From NCBI GenBank assembly GCA_022606425.2, contig JAHDVF020000251.1:496001-560000 (forward strand): a DNA stretch of 64,000 nucleotides, written 5' to 3'. The DNA is from Lepidostoma basale. Its lineage: Eukaryota > Arthropoda > Insecta > Trichoptera > Lepidostomatidae. The first letter of the stretch is position 1. The number at the start of each line of letters is the position of its first letter. A program made the translations under genes and the position numbers. The notes below the pieces were generated by a model that was not told the origin of the DNA, made no database searches, and saw only the letters and a list, made by a program, of their open reading frames with translations. Below, in pieces: positions 21,873 to 33,545 of the stretch.

Positions 21873-22603
21873 TGTGTAGAGTCTTAAAAATATTTTAAAT
21901 TAAATATTCTTTTTGGAAAATTTCACATCTTCATACGTTCGATACTAAAGAAATAGGAGTCGTAAATAAAATTTATTAGGCTACTTGTTAGATAAGTTGC
22001 GCACACATAGCAATAAAACTCATTCCTGTGTGCACAATGTATTTTAATCAGGTATGTTAAAAAATCAAGCGTTTTCATTTTAGATACGACAAGTTTTATT
22101 ATGGAGGAAATCTGAGTGAAGCAAAGCTCGGATTCGTTTGATAATAAATAATAAAAACGGACCTTTGAGTTCTTGGCTCGCGAAGTGGGTCGTGTGTGTA
22201 TTAATTTCCGGAGTATTTCGTCAAGAAATTGAGTTCCCAGCTACCGCAATATCCCTTATCGCCTCCCAAGGACTGTATCTACACCGAGCTGTGTGCCCGG
22301 GCCCGATAAGATAACGGAACAAACACCAGGGTGTCCTGACGATATATGACAGCCAAAGACAGTGTCGAGATAAACTCCGTGGAACAAGTTTTTAGACGGA
22401 AACACGTGGTCTGGTGACGAATTAACCCATTGAAATCGGCTTTAACAAATGTGTAAATATTTTTCATCGCTATAAGGGGAGTGTAACGCAATGGATCATG
22501 TTAGATTCACATGAATTAAGCACAAATTGAAAGTGACCAGGAATTAATGCAAAATATTAAATTTTTAAATTATGATTTTAAAGATATTTCAAAGATTTTA
22601 AAA
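21873..22603. other. Gene-free stretch
   Basis: AT-rich, with a GC-richer portion at 22170-22330. No repeat or coding pattern was recognised. Confidence 0.4.
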
Positions 22604-22983
22604 ACTAACTAACAACTAACTTACCATCACGCCGTCTCCCCGGAGGGGTAGGCAGAAAGAATGGAACGCCACACTGTTCTGTCCTGACATACTTCTCTCG
22701 TTCCTCTACATTCATACATCTTGTCATGCACGCACGTCGATTTTTCCGACTCCTCACGTGACCGACATTCAATATTTGATTGATTTGATCGTGCCACGTT
22801 TTCCTCGGCCTTCCTCTATTTCTAGCTCCGTTCACGCCGTTTACATATACCTTCTTTACCATTCTGTCTTCACTCATTCTTTCCATGTGTCCAAACCATC
22901 TTAATGACCCTTTCCTTATTTTGTTCATAACACTTTCATTCGCACCACATTCACTTCTTATACTTGCATTTGTCACTCTATCA
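22604..22983 (-). mobile_element. RTE-like LINE 3' end (family A) with long open frame
   Basis: The minus strand reads MNKIRKGSLRWFGHMERMSE, RPRKTWHDQINQILNVGHVR and ends PTPPGRRRDGKLVVS. The RT C-terminal region is open for about 120 codons. The tail is TTAG-like at 22604-22620. Confidence 0.85.
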
Positions 22984-23009
22984 TAATAATGAATATTTAT
23001 TAAGATGTT

Positions 23010-23868
23010 TGTTTTCTATAAGTTTTATTATATTGAAATTTATGGGAATAACATGTTTCGTCTTGCTGTTATACGAGTATTATCAAAAGTAACATTTCAT
23101 TTTTCATTTCATTTCGTTTTTCATTTCATTTATTTATTTTAAACATATCTAAAGCATTACAGATTTTTTTTCCAATACACTAAAGATACAAGTTAAAGAT
23201 ACACAATAATAAGTTATACATAATAGATTAATAAAAAGAGCGAGAAACATAAGATGCATGACAAATTAATAAAATAAATATACCATACGCTCACATTTAG
23301 ATTTTTAGATTTAAAACACGTCTTAATGCGCCCTTGAGGTGATTACATCACAAAAACGGCGCTTTAAAAGTTAGCATACTATTATTATTATTATTATTAT
23401 TATACAATTATAATAAAGATAGTACTTCCCTCCAAACTATCACAAAATATGTCAAACTCCGAGGTGATACGATTTAGCAAAGATAATGCTCTACCTACCG
23501 GCATAACCATTGGCAGGTTGGTTCTGCATCGTGGGAGATAAAACGATCTATGGCCCCTTTGTCGAAGATAATTATCAGGGACGAACAGACCTACATCACT
23601 CAGGATTTCTGAGTTGTGTATACAACCGCCTATCAGTCGAAAGAAATGGACACCCAAGTGAATGTCTCGTCTCCTCTCGAGTGACTGGTAGCCTAGCATC
23701 CCTAGCAAGAAATCAGTTGGAAAGAGCCACGGGTAATATCCATACTCCCTAAGATAGAGGTATCGCAGAAATTTTTCGACTCGATCGATCGACACCTTTA
23801 TCGATGTAACTCCCATAAAATATAATATAATAAAACTTTTAGAAAACAGACGTTTTCATTAATACTAA
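23010..23868. repeat. Type b palindrome split by a LINE insertion
   Basis: The left half (23010-23090) ends in the family centre and the right half (23812-23868) resumes with CCCATAAAATATAAT and AGAAAACAGACGTTTTCAT. The 720 bp between them are a Jockey-like LINE. Part of the palindrome centre is lost. Confidence 0.75.
23092..23811 (-). mobile_element. Jockey-like LINE 3' end inserted in a palindrome
   Basis: The minus strand from about 23811 to 23400 reads DRVEKFLRYLYLREYGYYPW, GMLGYQSLERRRDIHLGVHF and DVGLFVPDNYLRQRGHRSFY, the C-terminal part of a Jockey/R1-type reverse transcriptase. A TAA-repeat (23383-23402) lies in the 3' UTR. The element ends in an AAATG-rich tail at 23092-23140. It is 5'-truncated. 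Confidence 0.75.
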
Positions 23869-24156
23869 ATGTACATTATGCAGCTTAACAATATTAAAAG
23901 AGAGGGCTACCATTCACTATGTTATGGCACTATCAAGTGTCATCATTTAAATCAAGATAAACTTTTAACTTCAAGAAAACGCACGTTTAAAATCATTAAA
24001 AAACAGTATTGTAATATTTTGCATTAATTTAGGGGTCACGCATTATGCGAGTTAGTACTAACAATTTAATAAAAACAGGTCAAGTTAAATTAATATTAAT
24101 TTTAGATAATTAAGGCAACACTGCGAAATTACACAAAGACGATTTTTTGTGAATTA

Positions 24157-24256
24157 AAATACTGTTTTTTCAGTTTGATATCGTTCTCCCGATGATGAAG
24201 GTATAAAGCCTTCAAAACATGCTGACAAAAATAAACGAAAAAGTTGAAAAAACAGC
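24157..24256. repeat. Type a palindrome, decayed copy
   Basis: ACTGTTTTTTCAG and TGAAAAAACAG form the ends. The centre repeats CCCGATGATGAAGG as in the 8234 copy, but GAAAC has become CAAAAC. Confidence 0.7.
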
Positions 24257-24846
24257 GTAATTCATAAAAAAACGTAAATTAACATTACTTAAAAATTATT
24301 CAATTACGTAAATTTAAAGTAGATTTTGATTGATTTCTACAATATTTTTGTCTCACACACTTTGTAATGAAAATAAATGTAGATATCAATGGGTAAAACA
24401 TTCAAACAAGCATATCTAAGAACAGTGCTCACAATATTTATCTCGAGTAGCATTTCACGAAAAGGCATTGTACACAATGGGAACAATCTTCTGCAATGCT
24501 CAAAATATGAAAACAATCATCGCTACTATTTCTCTTATCACTTTTCTAATAGGTGTTCCTATTACCATTACAAGCCCCTTGTGCCATAAATCACGAAAAT
24601 AAAAAATCAAGATATAAATTTACATGGCTTACGCAGTTGGTGTATAAATCCCCCCTCGTTTGGGGTGCGTAAAACAATCACGTACGTGAAACAGCCCTGA
24701 ATAGTCGCCGCGTGTTCGGGGTGGAAATTAGCAAAAATAAAAAATATTACAGCCATAAAAATATTGTTTTAATATATTTCACAAATAAAAACGTGTAAAA
24801 TCTCACCCGATTAGCGCGTGAACGATGTCGACCGACTGACAAAGTA
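24257..24846. other. Gene-free stretch
   Basis: AT-rich. A small ORF at 24389-24589 has no recognisable motif. No repeat structure was seen. Confidence 0.4.
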
Positions 24847-25036
24847 ATTAATACGAATGAAGACGTCTATTTTTAGAAGTTTTATTATATTTTATGGAAA
24901 TGACATGCTTCGCCTTGCGGTAATATCAAATGACAATGTGAAACATGTCATTTCCATATAATATAATAAAACTTCTAGGAAACAGACAGTTTTATTCGTA
25001 TTAGTAATTTAATATGGAGTTTTACATCATTGTTAT
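24847..25036. repeat. Type b palindrome with flanking tail
   Basis: Arms from AGAAGTTTTATTATATTT to its complement enclose GACATGCTTCGCC and GAAACATGTCATTTCC. The right flank is the family phrase AATATGGAGTTTTACAT. Confidence 0.85.
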
Positions 25037-25202
25037 AAAATAACATTTAACCCCTAAAATCAAAATCATTGATGAGTTTATAATTGAAGATATATTTTTT
25101 TCAGAATGTTGCTATTTATATTTTGAAAAATGAAAACATCTCTTTACACACATGTCACGTAAAGTGATATCAAAATACATTTGGTTCTAATATGTTATTC
25201 CA

Positions 25203-25511
25203 CAAATCCACGCCACTCTGTCTTGTGCAAGCGGCATCCAGGTTACGCTGACGAGTCGGTTCAGGTTATCTTTCCACCGCAGTTGCGGTCGCCCTGCACT
25301 TGTCTCTGCGGTCCATGGTCTCTAAATCAATAGTCTTCTTGTCCATTTTTCGTCACAGCTTCTGGCTACGTAACCTGCAATGGTGTCAGTGACCTTTGTT
25401 TTCTTTATCATCATATTGTTATAATATACAAAAGACAGAGTGGCTTGGAAGCGAATAGAGAAGGCCTCTGTTCAGGAGTGGACGGGAATAGGCTGAAGTA
25501 TAAGAAGAAGA
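25203..25511. mobile_element. Second RTE-like LINE (family B), inverted pair of fragments
   Basis: 25203-25400 is a minus-strand copy of the RT tail (compare 53520-53760). 25430-25511 is a plus-strand copy of the last 80 bp, ending AGTGGACGGGAATAGGCTGA. The two face each other. Confidence 0.6.
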
Positions 25512-25756
25512 TTCCTCAAATCAAACATGACACTGAGTATATTCGGCTATAAACATGTAAACAAAATTACGTTTCTTCACTAATCTAAAATCAGCACGAT
25601 TTGCATATCATAACATCTGTTTGTCATTTCTGAAATAGAGATACAATTTTTTGTGATGCATAGTTATCTGAATAGTAAACACTGCAGATTAAAATAATAA
25701 GATAATAAATTATTCCCGTCTTCCCCACTCATATGTTTTTCAAACTAAAATAATCA

Positions 25757-26100
25757 ATCATCATCATCATCAGTCATTAGTCGTCCAGTGTTGACCTCCT
25801 TTCCTGACTTTCACAACTCTCTATCCCTGGCCACTTCATGCAATTGACCTCTTGCCACTCATTTGTGGTGTGGTGTCATCAGATCATCTTGGTCTTACCG
25901 GATTTCTGTGGCCGGTTCTCGGTCGCTACTCCAGGGTGCGTCTGGTCTACCCATCATCCGTTGTCCTAGCTATGGTCGGCCCAATTCTACTTCAACCAAG
26001 TTATTTCGCACGCTACATCGGCAACTTTAGTCCTTTCACTGATCCATTCATTCGTTTCCTGTTCCTTACAGACTGATGTTCAACATCCTCTTCTCCATTG
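25757..26100 (-). mobile_element. RTE-like LINE fragment (family B)
   Basis: Starts ATCATCATCATCAGTC and contains GTCCAGTGTTGACCTCC, the complement of the family B end. It parallels 49862-50125. Confidence 0.65.
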
Positions 26101-27516
26101 CACGCTGGGTCACTCAGAGTTTCTGTACTGTTATTTTTGTGAACGTGATTATTTCAAATCCGTATGTCAGTACTGGGAGGATGCATATATAAAATACATT
26201 TTTCTTCGGGTGTTTAGCGAATCGTTAACCCTTAACGTACCGTGTTCAAAACAAAACGCTCGCTCCCATGTGGTAAGTTCAGTTTACCGCTAACTTTATC
26301 TAAATATCAAGCATATGACTCGATGAATCAAAATTTAATTTATGTCATCTTGTAGGGAATTTCATTAGGAATAGATCGATATCTATAACATACATGGATT
26401 ATTTGAAAAACATATCATTATTAATTTTTTTCTGGAACCATGCGATTTCTGATATGGAATGCGTCACAGCATACGAGCAACTGACACCAAGTATAAACTT
26501 GTCTTGCGCCGCGGCCGGCGGGGCGAGACTTTACGAGATTTTACGTATGATAAAGGCACCTAGGCAAAATGTATAGTACGTTCAAGACAACGAGTACGTA
26601 TTAATATTTGTCCCTTTTGGTAAAGTGTTAATATTTTCACAGTTCTGATATTATTAAGTTGCGTTCTGCGTTTCCATCCACAGTCGGTATTATTACGTAC
26701 CTATTGAAAAAGCCAAATATATAATTTATAATACGTTCAAAACAGCGAGTAAGTATTTGTCACTTTTGATAAAGTTGTAAATATTAGCAAAACAAATTCT
26801 ACCTTAACACAAATGAAGGTGAGGGCAGTCTTAGAAAATATTTTTTTTTGGGATGAAGGAAGTAATTTTTTGCTTTTTTATTACGAAATATTGAGAACAC
26901 TTCAATGGAGGATTACAATTTTTTTTATAATATTAGGGTCCATAGGTTTTAAGAAAATCAACTTTAAATTGGCAGTGGAAACTCAATTGACCACATGGCA
27001 ACGCGACGGTTAATCGAAAATAATCAATACTTCACATTTATAATCCCGCCAATTAGACGGGATTGAGCAGTAAAAGTAAACTGTTGGTTATAGTTGAGCC
27101 CATGCTAGGAGTTTGATAAAATCCAGTTGGCCGACCGCCTCCCCGCAATCTCAGACGATATCGACCGCAGAAGTTCACTTCACCCTATCGTAAAGTACCC
27201 ACCCACATAAAATGTGTAATAGTGGTTACCTCACTATTGCACTACGCCACGGAGAAAGCAGGAAGACATTTCACCCTTTTATCCTTTGTAAGGCAGAGGG
27301 GGGGAAGCTTTTCCTTTTTTACGCGCCACGTATTTTGTAACACATTGTAGAAAGACATCTCTTTCTTGTTGCTATGTACGGTTTAGTTGATAGTCAAGGA
27401 AAAAAGAAATACGAATAAAATGCTGGACATTGTTGTTGTATGAGAACTGTTGAAAAGCATGATATTTACTTCGTAATACTCATAATAGGCGTAAGAGAGA
27501 TTTGTAAAATACAAAA
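26101..27516. other. Gene-free stretch
   Basis: Mostly AT-rich with a GC-richer part at 27100-27330. Two near-duplicate phrases (around 26575 and 26735, with CAAAACAGCGAGTA-like text) hint at an old duplication. ORFs at 26394-26576 and 26813-27013 show no known motif. Confidence 0.4.
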
Positions 27517-27517
27517 T

Positions 27518-27752
27518 ATTTATTGTTTCTTGAAAAATGATGTAAAACTTTATATTAAATAATCAATGCGAATTAACGTCTCTGTTTTATAGAAGTTTAA
27601 TTATATTTGATGGGAATAACATTTAACGCCCTGTTAAGGCATTATTAAATGTCACACGGACAATTGATGATGCCTTAGCAAGGCGAAATGTGTCATTTCC
27701 ATAAAATATAAAAAAAAACTTCTAGAAAACAGACGTTTTCATTCGTATTAAT
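27518..27752. repeat. Type b palindrome with both flanks
   Basis: Begins TTTATTGTTTCTTGAAAAAT and ends AACAGACGTTTTCATTCG. The centre has TTGATGATGCCTTAGCAAGG, so here the heptamer is UUGAUGA, closer to the hammerhead core than other type b copies. Confidence 0.85.
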
Positions 27753-28171
27753 GATCAAAATACAATAGTTGAATATAGTACAAACAACGTTCATATAGTA
27801 CAAACATATAAAAATTGATTAAATATTTAGATTTATGTACTCGTATATGTATAATATAAAAAAAGGAAATCTTTATATACATAAAAAATACCTAATAAAT
27901 GCAATATTCAATAAACATATTATTAGAAAACCTCCAAAAAAACCAATGATAAATATGTCATTTGGTAAGTATGAAATAGAGGAAGACAAGAAACTAACTA
28001 ACTGGCTAAACAAGAATCTTTTGGAAAACTGACAATTCTATTAATATTAAATACCTAATAAGGGTATGTATAATATGAGAACAGCAGAAATTTCATTATA
28101 TTAATATTTTAAAGTGGAATTATACTGTTTAAGTAGCAAAATTATCAATAGAAAAATGATTGTTAATCTTT

Positions 28172-28212
28172 AAACGACGTTTCGGAGATATTTGCAGTCT
28201 CCATCTTCAGGG
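28172..28212 (-). ncRNA. Hammerhead-like motif, candidate (solitary)
   Basis: The minus strand reads CTGAAGA, T, a GGAGA/TCTCC stem with a 9-nt loop, GAAAC, GTC, GTT. Stem II is perfect over 5 bp. Only one base differs from CUGAUGA (U7, a position that tolerates change). No partner arm was found nearby. Confidence 0.4.
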
Positions 28213-29280
28213 TAGTTATATATGTATGCAACGTTGTCCGAAATGTCGGTCGAGAAAGACAAGTTACACGGATATACCCAAGATACCAAAAAAACAATCC
28301 GAAAATATTTTGGGACTAATCTGCAACGCAAGAAATGCGATAGCATGGAGGAAGGAGGTATCTACTCGCTTCTCGCCCGTCAGCAGTAGCTGTGGAGTAG
28401 CTCTTCGCACAGACACAACTGTGGAGAGTTTATTTTAGATCGACACCACAAACACAACCACACGTGCACTTTTGCGATGGAATAGTAACACAAACACACA
28501 CACAATACGGTACAATAGTCTTATATCTAAACATGTGTGCCTTCGGCTTACTTCTACCTGCATAGCCGGTACTTGAGCGCCATACGATAAACTTATATTT
28601 CCACAAGTTCAACGGAATATATTATATATTTTTTTATTTAGCATCGAAGCGAAAATATCATACATAGAAAACCCTTCCATGTAAAATAAATCGCAATGCG
28701 TATAAAAAACAAGTATGTAGATACATGACACCGTTAGAAGTTAAACCACATGTTCCCAAACCTTTAAGGCCCACTGTCCTTTGGAGATGTTGTATTGCAA
28801 AGAGTTATGATAATATAATAAGTCAATTAATTAAACTATAGTAAATATGCTGTTTAACATAATTAGGTAAACTCTCTCCCTAGTTCACGGTGAGATAAGC
28901 CCGAGCAGTGCAATCAAGATATGGGTTACGAAACTCATTCAGAAAAGCTAATGAAACATAAAACATTTACGAACCCTAATTTAATTACGGGCGATGTTTG
29001 CGTAAACTTGAATTCGGTTAATTGTTTAATTTTGCTTCGCTCGTAGTGCTATGAATAGATTCTGGATGTTCCAAACTCTTTTCTGATCCATCCTCGCAGC
29101 GCTGGATCAGACTCGTTCAAACTCATTCTGTAGTAGTCGGGATAAATTTAAAACGTATCACCTTTCAATCAATTTAAGCTCGCTAAATGTTTTTTTGGTG
29201 ACCTTGGACTTTGGCGTCCTAGACTTGAAATAATATTATATGATAATGAATATGACGAAGTAGATGTCTCTCTTCTAATG
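28213..29280. other. Gene-free stretch
   Basis: AT-rich sequence with a CA-rich patch at 28440-28505. No gene or repeat was recognised. Confidence 0.4.
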
Positions 29281-29282
29281 AT

Positions 29283-29700
29283 GTTCTGGCGGGTAGTAGG
29301 GCTACGATGGGATATGCTCTATAAAATGTCGTAATGTGCCATGTTGCAATGAGACCAACAACACTATTGCCAAGTCCAATTCTCCACATCCAAGATCCAC
29401 GAGTGGTCTCTTAGACCCCGCGAATCCCTGGCAATGAGATCACCGACATTATCATCAGTGTCATAGTGAATACAGAGAAGGTAAAAAGCGAATTTCCAGC
29501 GCTATAAAACTGGATTCACCCGGTTAAAAGAAGGCAGCCCCAACAAAAAAAATCCGGATAAGGAAAGGAAACCACTCTGGATATCATTCCCCAGGTTATA
29601 ACTATGAAGAGGAATCGAGTCATGGCCCCGAGTCACGGACGACCTTTCGATATGTCATTAGTGCTAAGAAAATCCAGATAGTCAACGTCGGAGGATCTGA
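29283..29700 (+). mobile_element. LINE-like repeat, fourth family, copy 1
   Basis: Shares GTAGTAGGGCTACGATGG, AACACTATT(G/A)CCAAGTCC and ATAAAACTGGATT with 36840-37240 in the same order. The end of copy 2 reads like a LINE C-terminus. The family is not identified. Confidence 0.5.
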
Positions 29701-29954
29701 CACGACACTGGTAGATGATGTCTTTTTGTGATTGTTGCCGGTTTTTAAGGCAAAAATGATATGTGCGATATTAAAAAAGTGAGCCATCTCAGAGTTGTCT
29801 CTTGGGACGGTGGATAATTTTTGGTTAATGTCGTATCACCCAGCTTTATTATATTATAAATATTTAATTTTACAATAATCTTAATAAAATATAATATCGA
29901 TTGTTGTTCAATAAAAATGTTATGAAAATAAAATAACAACGATTTTTTATTTTT

Positions 29955-30125
29955 AAATGTGTATTTTGTTTATTCCACTCATGTTCATGTCTTCGACCAG
30001 TTTCGGTAGCTCGCTGCCACCTTCTGGGAAGCCCTGCTGTCCTCTGGAACACTCTCAGAAGTTGGCAGGGAGCTGCCGAAACCGGTTAAAGCCATAAATA
30101 TAAGTGGAATCAACTAAACATATAT
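29955..30125. repeat. Palindromic repeat with two hammerhead-like cores
   Basis: The left arm carries the core on the minus strand (30027-29995) and the right arm on the plus strand (30056-30087). Both are followed outward by AGTGGAAT. The arms are about 80 bp with mismatches. Confidence 0.75.
30056..30087 (+). ncRNA. Hammerhead-like motif, candidate
   Basis: CAGAAGTT precedes a perfect GGCAG/CTGCC hairpin with a 4-nt loop, then GAAAC and CGGTT. The heptamer departs from CUGAUGA. The mirror copy at 30027-29995 ends GAAACTGGTC. Confidence 0.3.
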
Positions 30126-31911
30126 TAAAAAACAATTAATTTATTTTTCATTATTTACAATGAACTTCTACTGTGAAATTTCATATACCAATTTTATTGT
30201 TTAATAAAAATATTTAAAAGCTCGTAACCGGGCGTTAGCTTTGTTTATAAAAAATACATTTGGATTGCAGGTAATAATCGTTGAAACATTTATATTCTGA
30301 CTCTCAATAACGACTTAATGAGTGTTGTGCAGAATATCATTAGATTATCAATTCGATATGATGGAGATTATATGAGGGCGCAACCGAGTATTTGCTATTT
30401 CGGTTGATTCGATCGATGTATTTTTGATTAATATCTTTACTAGTTTCCTCTGGAAAAATAAACATCGGCTGCTATCATGATTTCAGCACTTACAGAAACA
30501 GAGAATGTCTTAGTAAAATCTGAACATATCTGTTTTCCATGATTTTCCTTGACCTCATTGCTCAGTACGTTTTCTTATTCAGCGATATAAGCAGTTATGG
30601 AAAACAAGAAGCCCCAAGAATTGTTATTCGAATGATAAAAAATTGTTTCTTTGTTAAAAGGTTATTTTAAAATATAGTAAAATAGTAATATAATTAAATA
30701 TAAAAATACGGTGAAATATATTTCAGACACGAGAGATAAAACAGTGATAATTTAAAGTTGAAAAATGATAGATCTTAAAAACATTGAGTGGTTCATATTT
30801 TTTTAAATGTGAGACAAAACTCAGACAACACTGGGGTTCATATTTATTGAAATATGAGAGAAACTAGTCATTATCAAAGTTATCGTATAACTTGGAAACA
30901 AACATCGCCACAACTTCCGTGCATTAAAATGAATATGAGAAATTATTACTTTCTTTAGTGTATCTGTTGTCGAGGAAATTATATTCATTAGGTTCGGATA
31001 GAAATATGTGCCAAAAATGAAATGTATGCCATTAATAATGTCATTCTCGTTGTTCAACAAAACAGTTGATGAATACGTTCTGAAAAAATATTACTACCAC
31101 CTTTCGAGAACGAAAGAAATCATTTTAACGTAAAATCGAGATCATACATACTTAAAATACAATTTAATAAATACAAAATATACAGTTTAATACTTCTATT
31201 ATTCTAGAAATTGAAGATATTTCTGTGTTCACATGAGAAAAAAAAATTGGCAGACGAAACTCGCGCAACGTTTACATCTTCGTGATGCCGTAACGGCACA
31301 ACATTAAGACGGGGATGTAGGGAAGTGTTCACCTGCAGCGCCGTCGTTCGTGTTAGCGAGATGGAAGGTACCCGCATCCTGCAATAGGTGAACCGCTGCA
31401 ACTCGGAGATGTAAAATTAGCCGGGAAAATAAGATAATTGAGGCGAAATCAGCAGGCGCAATGACCCCGGCGCTACGGTGTCGCCGGCCCGCGAACAATG
31501 CCTAGGAAATTCGCCCGTCGAGCGAGACGCATCGGAGAGAAGTGATAACGACCATTTTGCATAATGCAAACAGTATGAAATTTCTCGGGACATGTCACAT
31601 CTGTCACGTTAAACAATATGCAGGTAGAGTTATGTCAGCTCTGCGCTCAGAGTTTACACAATCTCCCCGAGCGTAGCAAATGCTTCCAAGCTAACCATCA
31701 CAAAACGTGCATTTCTTTCATCAAACTTGGACTTAAACTTAGAAGTGTTCAATTGTTAAATCGAAATTTGATAAGTGCATGAAAGCGTATACGAGCAGAA
31801 GGCATTATTTAAAAAATGTATATTATTTAGGGTAACCAACAGCGATTGTAACACATCTATAAAATAGTCCATTGTTTTGGCCGAAATACTATGATACGAG
31901 TACCTTAACAT
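30126..31911. other. Gene-free stretch with a GC-rich patch
   Basis: AT-rich except for 31240-31560, which is CpG-rich and matches no repeat here. That patch could be a regulatory island or an exon of an unrecognised gene; ORFs across it show no motif. Confidence 0.35.
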
Positions 31912-31971
31912 TTTAAAACTGTTAATAAATAAACTATGTTTTTTGTATCACAATTGTATTTTATTTTACGC

Positions 31972-32008
31972 GACAGCTGTTTCATCAACCAATGTTGACA
32001 TCATCAGG
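31972..32008 (-). ncRNA. Hammerhead-like motif with exact CUGAUGA core (type c)
   Basis: The minus strand reads CTGATGA, T, a GTCAAC/GTTGAT stem closing an ATTG loop, GAAAC, AGCT, GTC. The heptamer and GAAA are the exact hammerhead core. ACAGCUGU is self-complementary and can serve as stem III. Stem I pairing (CAC with GCG) is weak, as in small variants thought to act as dimers. Confidence 0.5.
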
Positions 32009-32023
32009 TGTTATAATAATAAT

Positions 32024-32059
32024 TTGATGATGTCAACATTGATTGATGAAACAGCTGTC
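32024..32059 (+). ncRNA. Hammerhead-like motif, mirror copy (type c)
   Basis: Same plan as 32008-31972 with TTGATGA as heptamer (C3 is U) and a GTCAA/TTGAT stem, then GAAACAGCTGTC. Confidence 0.4.
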
Positions 32060-32170
32060 GCGTAAAATAAAATACAATTGTGATACAAAAAATAAAGTTT
32101 ATTCATTAACAGTTTTAACGTCTATAAAACATAAAGAAACAATAAAATAAGGCTAATTACATGCTATCAC

Positions 32171-32431
32171 AATTGAATCATGTTTTTCAGAAGTAGCACA
32201 CATCCAGTAACGTCAACTTTACAGGACGGACAACAAACTGTCTGGTACAAAATTTTCCTACAATATATATTTTTTTTTCAATACACATTTGTCTATTGTA
32301 CTCCCTGTGACAAATGTGTATTGAAAAAAAATATATATTGTAGGAAAATTTTGTACCAGACAGTTTTTTGTCCGTCCTGTAAAGTTGAGGTTACTGGATG
32401 TGTGCTACTTCTGAAAAACGCGATTCAATTA
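32171..32431. repeat. Near-perfect 260-bp hairpin
   Basis: Arms of about 118 bp with very few mismatches: GAATCATGTTTTTCAGAAGT begins one and its complement ends the other. The loop is GTCTATTGTACTCCCTGTGA. Short ORFs inside are symmetry artefacts. Near identity of the arms suggests a young insertion. It lies 52 bp from the type c palindrome. Confidence 0.9.
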
Positions 32432-33130
32432 TAAATGATTAGAAGAATTAACAGTACTGGCTAATAAATCGAATAAATCTACAGATTTTTATATATTATA
32501 TAAGATAAACAGTGTAAAAAATTACTGGTTAGTTGTCTGAAACAAAGGATAAAACATTTATACATTTTACGCGGTCGTAGTGTGTAGAAAAAACGTTTTA
32601 TCGTAATATCTTCAATTGATTTATTCATGTGATGCAAACCACACTATCGTTTACGCGATCGAGTATCATCAAAATCGCTTGTCACTGCACAGCTTAAATA
32701 TTTGATTATTTCAGTACAATATTTGTTCTTTATCTATTCCTTCCCGAGCATTAAGATAAGGGGTAAGAACCTCCGACAGACTAGAAGGTACTTGAATATG
32801 ATATTTGTATATCAATATCGGAACTATACATTATTGATAGATGTAACGGCGACTAAACAATCTAAAGCTATTAAGAAGATACCGATGAAACAAAGATTAT
32901 TATTGAGACTTGGACTCTGAAATTTTGTATTTGAAGTATCTGAAGCATTCAAGATTCAAACAGTAATGTATCCAATAAGTGATAACCAATGCTGAGAGAA
33001 CTTGACGTGATATGAAAAAATAATAACAAATTAACAAGAAACAGTAATAATAAAATGCAATTTAAAGTATTGAAATAAAGTGTTTGAATAAAAATCCTAA
33101 CAAAAATGCGAAAAAATAGTATCAATCAAT
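32432..33130. other. Gene-free stretch
   Basis: AT-rich. The ORF at 32702-32920 shows no motif and no repeat was found. Confidence 0.4.
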
Positions 33131-33132
33131 AA

Positions 33133-33545
33133 TTTTATTATTATAAAACGAAAACCGGTCAAAATTGTAGCATATAGATTGGAGTGACATCTCCAGGCGG
33201 TTTCTAGCAATGCGGTAAATGGCGGTAGCCTTTCACATTGCGTTAAAAAGATCTTCTGCTTAATGCTTAAAATACAATCTTCATAGATGGCGTTAGTGTG
33301 TAGATTGAATATACTACCATGTAAAGGATGGTGTTGGAGATTAACATATATACAACTTCCAAAAATTTGTCAGACATGGTGGTCATAAAAAAAAATAAGG
33401 TGGAATGGGGAATGTTGTATTACATAAAGCGTGAGCTTAACCCAACCAATGACAGGTTATAAGTCCTGTAAACACCTTGATCAACCATATTCTGTTTCCA
33501 ATTTGCATCTTCGTCTCTATTGAGATACAATTGATTCTTGAATAA
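33133..33545. repeat. Type g repeat, single arm
   Basis: Shares TTTCACATTGCGTTA, ACTTCCAAAAATTTGTCAGA, CCAACCAATGACAGG and CTTCGTCTCTATTGAGAT with 38690-39000, 45725-46200 and 51713-52250. Confidence 0.8.

Larger units (their letters stand above)
31912..32118. repeat. Palindromic repeat, type c, with two hammerhead-like cores
   Basis: Arms of about 95 bp run from AACTGTTAATAAATAAACT to its near complement at 32118. The loop is about 15 bp of ATAATAAT. Each arm has TGATGA, a GTCAA hairpin, GAAACAGCTGTC and GCGTAAAATAAAATAC. Confidence 0.85.

Noticed and set aside
23383..23402. Microsatellite as an independent feature
   Set aside because: The TAA repeat lies within the LINE 3' UTR on the minus strand, a common LINE feature.
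26813..27013. 66-aa ORF with hydrophobic segment
   Set aside because: Lies in AT-rich sequence where Phe/Ile-rich ORFs arise by chance; no other evidence.
28160..28438. 92-aa ORF with MQRCPKCRSRKTSY
   Set aside because: No supporting splice, homology or composition; its start overlaps the hammerhead-like motif region.
32180..32434. 84-aa ORF with paired cysteines (CTPCDKC)
   Set aside because: It lies wholly inside a near-perfect palindrome, so its symmetry comes from the hairpin and not from a protein.
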